64,000 bases of DNA from assembly GCF_019112545.1 (NCBI RefSeq), contig NW_025064916.1, positions 124,910 through 188,909 of the forward strand. The letters run 5' to 3'. Positions within the stretch are counted from its first letter, which is position 1. Each line of letters begins with the position of its first letter. Position numbers and translations under genes: made by a program. Shown piece by piece: positions 47,850 to 58,900 of the stretch. The notes below the pieces were generated by a model that saw nothing but the letters and a program-made list of their open reading frames with translations, was not told where the DNA came from and ran no database searches. The stretch comes from Guyanagaster necrorhizus (Eukaryota; Basidiomycota; Agaricomycetes; Agaricales; Physalacriaceae).

Positions 47850-50290
47850 GACTATCGTGAGAAGAAAACAGTGGGTCTGGGCTCAACATTTCACTGTCAG
47901 CAATCAGGACATGCAAATAACACATGCACAATGGCCATCATTCGGCTGTTCTGCTGTGGGAGGAACCAGTTTGCATCCAGCACTGAGCTCGTACCAGACA
48001 ACGCGCTTCTCGTTCTTGCAATGGAACTTAGCAAAGTTTCGAGCTGTGACAAGGCCCCATTTCGTGAAGAGTCTTGGCACTGATCGATAAATGGACGGGC
48101 CTCAGGTGCGTATTTCCTCACTCAATATCGGTCCCGTCGATCCGCAATGATTATGCAGCTATTTTCAGGAAATGGATGCGAGAACCAAGGAGTAAGGGTA
48201 AATTTTTATACGATGAACGCAAAGCCAACAACGTCCAGATTTTCAGCAAGGAATACGATGAATCGCTTAGCGTACGCGAATCCTTATGACATTCGGCGAC
48301 CTGGGTAACAATGGTGAGGTCACGAAGGCCAGTAGGATCGGTGCTGTCGTTTCTTTCAGCTTCGTAATCCCATAGAAAACTGAGCCCTTTTTAAAGACGG
48401 ATCTTTAGTAACTTGGCACAATCTTCATTAACTGATAGCCGGGAAGTCATTGACAAATTGAAATTCTATCCCACCCAGATCATACAGATCTACAGTATGT
48501 GTTATCTACTCACAGGGTCCTAAATCATCTCAGTCAGATTTCACAAGCCAATGCACTGTCGGAAGCGTAGTTCATCAGTCAGATAACCCTTCTTGGCTAT
48601 GTAACTCTCTTTTCCGATTTCCCCACATGATCGCAGCATACCAAGAATATATCTTTCGCAGATAATTCCGACCCGTGGACATTCACAATGTGCGCTGGAT
48701 CAGTCCGTTTCCGATGCATACCACTTTTTGCGAATGCTCCAGTTCGTGGCGATGCTGTCGGATAATCTATCCATAGGCGTTATGTGGTTTAGTTCTGCGC
48801 TGTATAAAAGGCAGGGCTACAGTATATGGCAGTATAACAGTACATACCTTGCTTTAGGTGGTTGTTCTCTATTCCCTCCTTTGCCTCGGTACCAAGATGC
48901 ATGTGCCATTTTTGCTCCAGTTGGTTTCGACTCTGGGTACAATCTACCCTACGTCTTCGGGACCAGTCCCTCCTGGCGTCACCCCGTTATCCGTTGCTGA
49001 ACTTGCCTCATTTGCGCCGTACACGCAGTTCGCAAGGGCGGCATATTGCGGTTCAGACGCCTTGAAAAACTGGAGTTGCGGAGGTACGCGTTGTGCTCCA
49101 TGCCTTTTCTGTTGCTGAGGGCCGTCTTTCAGAGGCTTGTGATGCTGTATCCGACTTCGAACCTACACTTGTCGGTGGCAATGGAGATGATGTCCAGTAT
49201 TGTTAGTGGTTTCCCCAGCCAGGCCGGCCCACATAGAAAGGCTGACATATATTCTTCTAGTCTTCGTTGGGTACTGGCCATCCGAAGACGCCATAGTTGT
49301 AGGACATGAAGGCACTGATCCAACCCAGCTGTGAGATTGTTATCTGTCATCAAAGTTCTAGTGGTTTATTCTAATTTTTTATTCAGTGAATCTGTTTTGA
49401 CAGACGTCGACGCACTCCACGACAATCTCAACCCAGATCTTTTCCCTGGTGTCTCTAGTGAAGTATATGTGCATGCCGGTTTCAGAGATGCACAGGCTTC
49501 AACAGCTAGGGAAATTCTCACTGAAGTTCAATCACTCATCGAGTCCAAGGGAACCAGCAATTTAGTTGTCGTTGGACATTCACTTGGAGGAGCTCTGGCC
49601 GAACTTGACGGCCTTTTCTTCGCTCTAAACATACCCTCTGCATCCATCAAGGTAATGACTTACGGAACACCTCGTATGTATCCTCGCGGCATATACAGAT
49701 GCATAGCTCAGTTTCCATAATTTACTCATTTCGGATCTTTTTAGGTGTCGGGAATTTGGCCTTTGCGGAGCTCATCGATTCTAAAGTAGGAGACATGGTT
49801 AAGTAGCTTTCGTTTGTGCTGACCCCTTTGACCTATAGGTACCAAACTTCAAGCGGATTGATAACAAACGTGGTACGGCGACACATTCAGTTTCCAATGC
49901 TGGTCCTGATCAAATTCAGATTTTATCCCTATACTGCCTGGAAGACACCTCGGGTATGTTCAACCTGAAACCGAGATCCATATCCTCGGACCAGGCTCCG
50001 CTGTCGCTTGTCCAGGTGGGTCGAATTTCCTTAGTCTTGTCTATATAACCGACGAAGTAATTATTGCAGGAAATGACGACGCGACCGACTCAGAGTGCCA
50101 GATCAAAACAGTTCCAAATATTTTTGAAGGAAACCTACTGGATCATCTTGGTCCTTACGAAGGCATATACATTGGCACGATATTTTGTTACTAAGTTCAA
50201 TCCTTCCAATTCAAGGAGGAAGCTTAGGCGTTTAGGCTTGGCTATTGTCGGTCGACCGTTAGTCGTTTAAATTACACACCTGATTTCTTA
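47028..50290. repeat. Segmental duplication, lipase module copy 2
   Basis: Second copy of the 41,247-44,600 module. It holds about 215 bp (47,705-47,935) missing from copy 1 and lacks most of the downstream flank: similarity to 44,270-44,600 ends near 50,290. Confidence 0.85.
48897..50194 (+). CDS. Fungal class 3 lipase, copy 2 (8 exons, 302 aa)
   Basis: Tandem paralogue of the lipase at 42,893. Exons by eye: 48897-49083, 49133-49201, 49261-49330, 49387-49673, 49745-49785, 49839-49872, 49920-50015, 50070-50194. Every exon has the same length as in copy 1, total 909 nt, TAA at 50192-50194. The triad is retained: Ser in GHSLGGA, Asp in KRDFIPIL (again split G|AT by intron 6), His in LDHLGPY. 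Differences are amino-acid substitutions (for example NERD to NKRD, and the C-terminus FCH to FCY) and a 9-bp longer intron 2. The start MHVPFLLQLVSTLG is more signal-peptide-like than in copy 1. It appears intact and is likely expressed if the promoter was copied with it. Confidence 0.9.
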
Positions 50291-51320
50291 TATCGAATAA
50301 TAATATTTATGTTGGAGTGACACTCGCGTTGGACTGGACCATCATTATCTTCAACAACGGCCAACGTTACAACGCTCTCTGTTGCACTTGCTCCCATTCT
50401 AACACGACTATTACTTTCTCTACTATAGCATTGTGTCTGATTGCTACCACGCTGCTCTGCAGTGAAATTATTAAAAAACGCCACTACAGGCTGATTCGCT
50501 GCGTGATTTCTCCACGTATCGTCCGCCCTTCGTGGTCTTCCAACTGCGTGTGCTTTGCACTACTTCTTTACAACTTCCTCTGCGGTGGGCGGAGACCATC
50601 CCCCGATTGACTGTCTGCGAAAATTCGAGGCTGTCAGCATTTCAACGCTCCGGACATCACTCCAACTTGGCAAAGCCCTGAGCGTGCCTGAACGACCTCG
50701 ATCACTGAGGCTTTGCTCGATGGAGATGAGGTCGCACGCTCTGGGGTGAGTACAGAAATGAAGTGGAACGATCTAATACAGAGATGGTTAGTGAGAAATC
50801 AGAAAATTTTATCTCCTGCATAGACAAAAGGAGCCAAGAAAACTCTCCTGTCGCGGTAGCATTAAAAACATGAGAATACCTTGAGGTCCCAACCCCAAAA
50901 CACTGAGACGTGATTGTCTCAATTGAACTCTCGACTCGCGAGCTAATGATCGAGCACTTACATTGAGCTGGGCCCCCCTCGATCATGAAAATCGGCTTGT
51001 TCAAAATGCGCATGGCCGATGTTGAGACGCCCGCGCACGTACTGTTCCTGTGCACTGGGAAATGAGATGATGACGACACAGAGGATGAGAACGACTCAGA
51101 GAGCAATCATGCTAGAAAAGATACAAAACTCACGCCAGTGGTTTTGGAATGATCTACATGTCTGAATGACTTCCCGCAAACCACACCTCGGCGGACTCTG
51201 AAGATTCAGACTGCATTCCAAACTGCGGCATCGACCCTTTTGTAGAAGTCCTCAGGAAGGAATTTGACACGACGCTCGTCTAGTGCCAGACCGTGACGAA
51301 GAAGCAAGTATGACTGGTAA
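50291..51320. other. No gene firmly recognised downstream of lipase 2
   Basis: A 97-codon plus frame (50317-50610, with a hydrophobic run STIALCLIATTLL) and a 134-codon Ser-rich minus frame (50702-51106, containing RILNKPIFMIEGG) are present. Neither has a recognisable domain. The latter could be a fragment of a minus-strand gene. Confidence 0.3.
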
Positions 51321-51639
51321 CACTTGTTAGAGACATTGGCTGCTCTCGTATGATGCCGACAGATGAAACAGTATCCCTAAGTGAAGGGTGGTCGTCGTAA
51401 AAAAAGAAAAAAAAAAGAAAAAAAGAAAACATAGTGGTATCTCTCCGTCCGTTGAGAATCCACCTCTAAATTCACCGCCAATTGGTGAGCCATGCGAAAT
51501 CAGAAGCGTGCAGCGAATAGGGAGATCAGTAGGACAGGAAATAAGGAGGTAACACCACGTCAATGTATTCGACGAAGAGGTTACGGGATAATTAGAAGGT
51601 TCATGGGAGGATAGAGAGCAAGTATATGGCACGGCATCC

Positions 51640-52141
51640 AAAGATTCATCGGCGACATGAATAAAATGCCTGCAGGGCGCCGAAACCGTGTATAACAGAA
51701 ATGAGACTAAGAAAAGGAATCCACCAGCGATAAGGAATGTGCAGCTCTTTTCTGCCTTCCATGCTCTGGACTTGTGTCTAGTGCTCGTACTGAATATTAT
51801 CTGCAAATAGAGTGGCAAAATTGATGAACCTCGGCATGGTGCCACCCCCGGTTTTATTCAGTGAACCGCTGGCCATATCGTACAGATAGACTTCGAACGC
51901 GCCACTTCGCTTGACAGATGATATAAACGCTAAGTATTCAACACCACCTGTATTCATTGCGTGTGGGGAAACGCGAGTTCGAGTCTGGGAAAAGATGAGC
52001 ATTCACGACACGATAAGGAGTCGGCTGATTGGTCCAGAAATTAATCATTCCGTCACTAATGCCACCGTTATCTGTGTGTATGTGTTTGTAGGGCCGTCCA
52101 CGCAACCCCAAATCTTTGTATCGAGAGGGCAGCGAGGCCAT
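51640..52141 (-). CDS. Possible minus-strand gene fragment with a membrane segment
   Basis: Overlapping minus-strand frames give GGISDGMINFWTNQPTPY (51938-52141) and MNTGGVEYLAFISSVKRSG, then EVYLYDMASGSLNKTGGGTM (51778-52002). The frame 51327-51845 then has a strongly hydrophobic run (TFLIAGGFLFLVSFLLYTV) near 51,690-51,750. A spliced gene with a small extracellular part followed by a membrane anchor is possible, but I cannot fix exons or a family. A long A-rich tract at 51,399-51,429 lies downstream. Confidence 0.3.
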
Positions 52142-52299
52142 CAGAGAAGCTGGGCATGTAGAAAGATGCAGAAGGCAGCACTTATAGAATCGCGCTTTCA
52201 GGATGGAGAGGCTTCCTCAGGCCGGGAGTTCGTGTAATGATGGCCAGAGCAGCTTGAGCTTCGCTCCGTGTTTGCCGCTTACCAACGCCGGTTTTAGAA

Positions 52300-53690
52300 T
52301 GCTCTCCGTTGAATCCTCTTTTAACACATGTCCGACACCTATGGAACGTAAATTTTCATTTTGATACGTTGACGGAGCAATACAGATACTCGAGTGATGG
52401 CCGATGCTTGGTCCAGGGTACGCGTTTCATCCAAAAATTCAATACGCGTCTTGAGTAGAAAAACATGGAGAATCCCTGGTAGAAGCATTTTCCAACGCCG
52501 CATCTGAGACGGCCTTTACATAAATTGTTCATCCATTCATGCATATCAGACGCATTGCGCGGTGACTCTAAGTGTCGCATGAAACTAAGCGGAGAGACAA
52601 AGCGGGATCGTGTTGAAGATATAGAATGGTTATCGGGAAGGCGAAGTAAGCATAGGTTTCGAACCTGGGCGACCGATTCAGAGGATGTTGCTACATCATG
52701 GTACAGATACCCTGAACTGTGCTTCGAGTTTTTCTGGTAGTGTTGTGCGGTCACGGAACACTCACCAAAGTCATGACTGTCACAGTCGTTGGAGTGATAG
52801 ATGCTCGCAAGATGCTGAGTTAGCGGTTATAGAAAGGATATCGCATGCATGACTAAAAACCATGAACACAGCCACAAAGTCACGGTCATGGTCATTTCGG
52901 TGACCGGCGACAGTCACCCCAAAGTGCCGCGACCGCTAACCCTGACTTCCTGTGACTGTATAACGCTGAAGGGGGTGGGGTTACTTCGGAGAGTTCGTTC
53001 CAAGTCAGAGCCGAGCACTCGCGCCGATACAAAACATTGTCTTCGAAACTGAAGAGGACCGCTACGAGGGACCGAACCACCAGGACTACAGGAACATAGC
53101 TCCGTAGTGGTTAGTCGGAAGAATCGGAGCGAATATGGGGAAGTCTGGGAGGGAGGATGAAGAGGAGACTGATTCGGGGCTTTCTGCCTCGTAGGGCGGC
53201 GACATAATGTTGAAGAAAGATACAATGTTCATGATTGCCGCTTTGTGTGCAACGCTACACAACGTCCATTGCCACGTTCTCCAAGGACAAGTCTACCTTC
53301 CGCCCTCTTCCATCCAGTCCGGGTGTACATGCCAACCTGCGCGCTCGACTCCTGTGGTGATTGTGTTTAGCTTGTGGCGATACTGTCAAAGAAATGCCTT
53401 ATTTGGTAGACAGGTTCACTGATATCGACGTCCTCTCCAGCCAACTCCCACCTGGGCATAGCACCTTGGATGAGCGTGTTGCCGACTGAGAGAACTACGA
53501 CGGAGCTTTTTAGCCACACGTTACGGATGTCGAAACTTGCTGCAGCTCATCTGGTTAATGTCATGCAAATATTTGCAATGAGAGAGAGGCGGAGTCATTA
53601 TCTCAGTCCATGGCAAATAATCCGAATGTAGGCAACGATCATGATGGAGAAAACACACTATCACCTATGCTCGTTACCACCAGCTCTGCA
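52300..53690 (-). repeat. Repeat block 3 with paired tRNA-like segments
   Basis: Co-linear with block 2: matching segments at 52,300-52,660 (ending in a B-box-like run near 52,655), 53,070-53,230 (second tRNA-like run and adjoining part), 53,300-53,470 and 53,590-53,690. About 250 bp between the two tRNA-like runs differ from block 2. The signal-peptide-like frame 53207-53422 lies inside shared repeat sequence. Confidence 0.5.
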
Positions 53691-53700
53691 TGAATTCAGA

Positions 53701-53835
53701 ATGGCCACACGTTCGTTATCACGGAATTACGAACGTCAACTAAATGGAGGCGCTGAAATATTGAAATATTTTTCAGTGCGGTGGAGCAATGGAGGCTAGC
53801 CGGTGTCAATTAGGGCAATCGTTGCCCTCACTAGT
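53701..53835 (+). pseudogene. 3'-terminal fragment of a ZNFX1-like helicase paralogue
   Basis: Bases 53701-53723 are identical to 63628-63650 (codons for NGHTFVIT at the end of the RZ finger of the intact gene). There follow an intron-like stretch ending in ttttcag and an exon-like TGCGGTGGAGCAATGGAGGC (CGGAMEA) matching 63,705-63,724. Only the last part of the gene is visible. It lies on the same strand 2.1 kb upstream of the intact gene, suggesting a former tandem pair whose 5' part was replaced by repeat block 3. Confidence 0.75.
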
Positions 53836-53959
53836 AACGCCAAAGTGTGGCACGCATTGACAATGGGAGAGACGAGCGACGTCACCCTTAACAGATGATC
53901 AGAAAACGGTGGACGACAAGAACGACAAGAAACACACCATTGGCTATACAACCAAACCC

Positions 53960-54510
53960 ATCAACGCATGGAACTAAGCGGAGAGACGGACGGAAGGCCT
54001 TGGGGTCGTGTAGATCCAGGGAATAGATGTCATTATATGAATAAAAGCTACAGCATGATTATTGAGGGGGGGGATGTTTAAATACGCAAAAGCACTACCG
54101 GGTTTCAAACCCGGGCAAACAAGGACGTTGTGCCGCTATGGTAAGGTCATACAGATAACCTGAGTTATGCTTCAGGGTTTGATGGCGTTCCTAATAGACA
54201 ACCGAAGGAATATCGCCCGTTCCAATGGTCTAGGACTCCCCAAGTAGACCAAACCTAAGCCAGAGAGAAGGCAAAACTTTGTGGATGGGATTGTTCGGGT
54301 TGGAGTTCTCCAAGCTCGGCGGAGACCCACATGTACACCTGATTGGGGACCTCGTTCCAGAGCCTACCGCTTGCGTTCGAACATAGTGTCTCTCTGAAGC
54401 TCAAGAGAGGGTTTGAACCGGGACGGCTACCAAGCACAATTTCTCCTGTAGCATAGCGCCATGGTTTGTTAGTTGGAGGAATGGGGGTGACAGGGCCTTC
54501 CGGAAGGAAG
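53960..54510 (-). repeat. Repeat block 4 with paired tRNA-like segments
   Basis: Matches block 1 from the segment at 39,845-39,970 onward. On the minus strand it has TGGCGCTATGCT near 54,455 followed about 42 bases on by a GGTTCAAACCC B box near 54,410, and a second B-box-like run at about 54,108-54,118. Spacing fits a tRNA-type internal promoter. Confidence 0.5.
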
Positions 54511-55935
54511 TAAGAAAGGTTTACTGGGTATTTCTCCCATCCATGGGGCGCTCCATTTGCGAGTGATTTGTGGCCTAAGGTTAAGGGGACGTTCGGCATT
54601 TGCCGTGTGTTGCCAGTGCCGGGTTTGCCAAGCTTCGTCCGTTCACCATCTACTTTTAATTCTGTACCAATCCTGTACTCGCCAGCCCTCCTCACGTACC
54701 TCTTCTGGTCTTTTTGTTATCCTCTAATCTTGATGTCGTTTATGGTCCGTCCACGATGTACTCTTAACTCGGAATATGGCTGGTCCGATGCCGCATCGGT
54801 GACCATTCGTACATTGCCGCAGGACAGTAATAAATTGGTGAGTAGGAGTTTCTAAAGCTATAATTGACCATTGCCAGGCAGTGGTTTCCCAGTTCGGCTT
54901 CTCAGAGCCTTTCAAAAACTGGAAAACGGACCTATAAACAAGTTCGTGGATTGAACGAGTGTGCCTAGAGTCTCATTTCAGGCTAAAGAACGACCCATCA
55001 GTTGTTTCTAGACGACATCCTCACGTACCTCGATAGGATCCTGCTCGACGATGCTGAATGAAGAAGTAGGACGCCCGTCAGGTGCGTGTTTACTGTTCTG
55101 GAGTCAGAGATATTTAGGTCTTAGCATGGATTCGGTATTCAGCACGTCAATTACACGACACTTGGGCGGGCATCAAGTCTTCGGTGCTATCCTTTGGTGA
55201 GTCGTAAGATACCTTACGATGAGCACCAAGATTTATGTGTATGACAAGCGGAATTCTTTGCGTCACACCTTCAAGGCTGAGTGAACGTTATAGTAGGGGA
55301 TGGATATGGTCGGTCTCCCTTGAGTAAAAAATCAAGAATAGGGGACTTGCATCTTATCACCGCCTAAAATAAAGATCACTTTGTTAATAATAATAAGTTC
55401 TGCCTAACTCAGAGTCTATTTTGTGATCTGAGTCAGGCAGCACTTACTATACATGCAGCCTTTTCAGAGCATCTTTGTCTCCTTCATCAACATCCTCGTG
55501 GTCCTTCTTATCCTGATCTTCAACAGCAATCAATCTATAGTATCGCTCAACAACTTCGAGAATCGAGTTTAAAATTTTTCAAATTCCGTCCTCCCTGCCT
55601 GGATATCACCAGCACCACAACGTACCAAAATTTGACGAGGGATTCATCCTGATTATTTCCATGTTTTCAAAATGAGTTAGGTCAAGAATACTGTCCGCAC
55701 TTCCAGTTGGTATGTTGAATGGACCCAGACACTACGTGGCATCTATTCTGGCGACTAGCCTCAGGTCTGGTACGAAGTCAGTTTATTCAATTCCAGGGGT
55801 TATGTAAGTTTGATAGCCTATGCGTTAACTTCAGCAAGCAGCTAACCAGACTTTTCGTCCATGATCAGGTGATCTTAGCAACGAATAGGCGCCTATTGAT
55901 GCCTTGAGGTCTTTCTTCTCCCATACCTCTCTGAC
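54511..55935. promoter_or_regulatory. Upstream region of the ZNFX1-like gene; no other gene seen
   Basis: No convincing coding frame. The last 400 bp are pyrimidine-rich in places and contain a possible 5' UTR intron (gtaagt near 55,805 to cag near 55,868). I cannot place a transcription start. Confidence 0.3.
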
Positions 55936-58900
55936 ATGTCCAACAGACGGGACAGGCAAATCTGCCGATCCTTCAACTCTTCTAGGGGGTGCCGTTTTCA
56001 GAACTGCAAGTTTCTCCACGAAAGAACCGGAAGTCCAACACCTTCGGCGTCGTCAACTCCCTTGCATTCTCCCAGATCATCAAGCAGGCCGGAGGGAATC
56101 ACAGCAGGCCGGGGGAACTGCGAGTTCTTCTGGACTTCTGGGGAATGTCGACGAGGATTCGACTGTACATACCGCCATGTTCGTCAGCCGCAGATTGTAG
56201 AGGCGCCTCCAATGGCAACGTGTTCGGAAACTGACACCCTCGACTTTCTGACTACCGAAGGGTTGGCCGATATAAACAATATGTCCTTACACAGCTTGCA
56301 TGCCATGAGCCCGACAGAGGCGCATAACATGCTCAAGCAGTTCAATAGTCCAGACTTCCAGTTCATGAGCCCGGATCGAGTCGTTCAGTTTGTCCAGATT
56401 CTAGCCAGCGTTGATCGCCGAAATTCACAATGGGTATTCTCTTTGCATAACGCCAGCTCTTCTTCTAATCAAACGTTCTCATAGGATACCATTAGGGCCC
56501 AGTCGTTTCTTGAAATGATAGTCAATTTGAAGGTAAAGCTTTGTAAAATTTTATATGACCATGGTCTTATCAAAGCGAACAAGCACCATGTCCTCGCTCG
56601 CATCCGCGAGGTCTTGCAATATTCCCCCGTTTCTTGTCGTGCTGGTACAGGCTTCACGACCCTCTCGTTTCAAATTGGATATTTCCCGCTTCTTCAGGTA
56701 ACCATTGTCTCTGTCTTCTCTGTCACATTTCTCATCAGAGCTCCAGTTCTTTGGCTCGGACCTAATCCTCAAAACCAATCTTCATCATAATATCCAGTAT
56801 GTCGTCTCAGATATACATACACTCTATCGAACTGACGTTGTTTAGCGCCTTATACAGTGCCCTGGATAGTGGTCTCGACCATATGCTCGACATCGTTTCT
56901 TCATGCATGGAGCAAATGATTCAGAATCGATCTTGGAAAGATCCTACGCCAGCTCTTCCTGCCTCACGGCAAAGCAGTCTTTCGGGAGTGGTCGTCTTCG
57001 GCACGATCGCGACCCTGCTAACCCAGTATGAGCCTCTACCCGTTTTCAGTCATCATCACGCTAACTCCTCTCAGATATTTTCAACGTTTCAAACATGCCA
57101 TCAATAATCACCCAGATATCGCCGTATTCGTTGGCAACCTCGTTCGATGGCACGACGAATGGGCGAGACTGATCATGACGGCGAGCTTTGATGATTCCAT
57201 TGACCCCACCGTTCAGCGATTGACGCTGGAACAAATCAAAGAGTCCATAAGCAGACTCGACGCAATCGTACAGCGAGAGCGCGCAAATGCGCAGAGCAGA
57301 CGAAGACCAGCGCAGCCTCAGGGTCTGAGGGAAGAGCATCGATATGAAGCATTGCAGGCTCGTCTCATTCAGACTTACGACGCTCCCGGTGCCCTCCGCC
57401 TTCTTGGTCCTCGACACAGCAATGATCACTGTGACATAGCCGACATACAGATCGTCCCTACGCATGACGAGATGATCTCTGCTGCTGTGCCATACATTCC
57501 CGTCAACCTTCCAGACGCTCCACATCATTTGGCTCCAAATTCAATGGAGCGGCACCTGGACATTCAGTTCCGTCTCTTGCGCGAGGAGCTCGTGTAAGTC
57601 ATCTGATAGTGTTTTTGTGATGAGTACTGAGATGCACGTGTTCTAGTGCCCCCATCCGCGCCTCGATATCTACTATTCAACTTGACTATGATGCTATGCA
57701 GGCACAAGCATCAAGACGTGACGCCCCGCCAGTCCAATTACAAAATTTACTCAAGGCCAAGGGAGGCATATACCGCACCTCTGGATATGACTCGACTATG
57801 TTCCATATCTACACAAATGTCGAATACGCCCCTCTTCAAGTGGAACGACGTGGTTTCACAGTCGGGCTCGTTGTCGATGCGCCACCCTCAGAACACGCCC
57901 GACACTCTGATCCCAAAGTCAGAAAAGAGTTCTGGGAACATTCTGGTTCACGGCGACTCAGCGCTGGCAGCATCGTCGTTTTAGTCATCGCAACGTTTGG
58001 TCGTCTAAGCGTCTATGCTGGCAGTGTTTCTTCATCGACGGATGACATTATCGAGTCGTCCAAGGCCCATGAGAGCCGCATCACAATTCGCGTCAATTTT
58101 TTTGATCCCCACGTAGAGCTTGGCGCTCTTCGACAGGAAAAGATCACCATCGATATGAACCGGTTTGCCTTCTTGGTGGATAACAACATCATGTTTGAAT
58201 CTATCAGGCCCTTTTTGGAGAAGCTGCGTTCCGTTGAACCTACTTCCATGCCGTTTTCCGGTTATATTTGTGGGGTCGATCTGGGAGGTGTCACGGTTGC
58301 GCCTCCAAAGTATAGTCAAAACCCGTCTTTTCGGTATAACCTAGAGTGTCTCTCGAAAGATAGAATCAGGGTGTCCCATCCACTGAACACGATGGACCCT
58401 TTATCAATCCGGAGAGCCCGACTGCAGCTGAAGACATCAAGCAATTTAGACCCTAGTCAATGCGATGCAGTGGTCGATGCTTTGACAAGGGAGGTCTCTC
58501 TAATCCAAGGGTATGTTCTTGTTATTCTCCACGCTTTGAATGACGCTTTACAAGGTCTCTGGGAATCTAGACCTCCAGGTACCGGAAAGGTATGTATTTT
58601 CTGTATTGATCCTGGGATGCGACCTGCGTTCTAAAAGCAAGTATAGAGTTTCACCGGCAAAGAGTTGCTTCGGGTCTTATTCGCCAACAAGGTCAAGCCC
58701 ATTGTGATGATCGCTTTCACAAATCATGCACTGGACCACATGCTGCTCTCCTTGTTGGATGCGGATATCACGAAGAATCTTGTTAGGTTGGGATCACGGT
58801 CCTCGGATGAACGCATCAATGAATATACCTTGGACAAGCTAGAGAGGATGACGGATAGAAGGCCTTCGCCGCTAGATCAGATTGTGGGCAAGGAACGTTT

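Noticed and set aside
53207..53422. Small plus-strand frame with a signal-peptide-like start
   Set aside because: It sits in repeat sequence shared with block 2, where the frame is not kept. No cysteine or effector pattern is conserved.
54255..54695. 146-codon minus-strand frame with RPGSNP
   Set aside because: It lies across repeat block 4 and the RPGSNP part is simply the translation of a tRNA-like B box, so it is not a gene.
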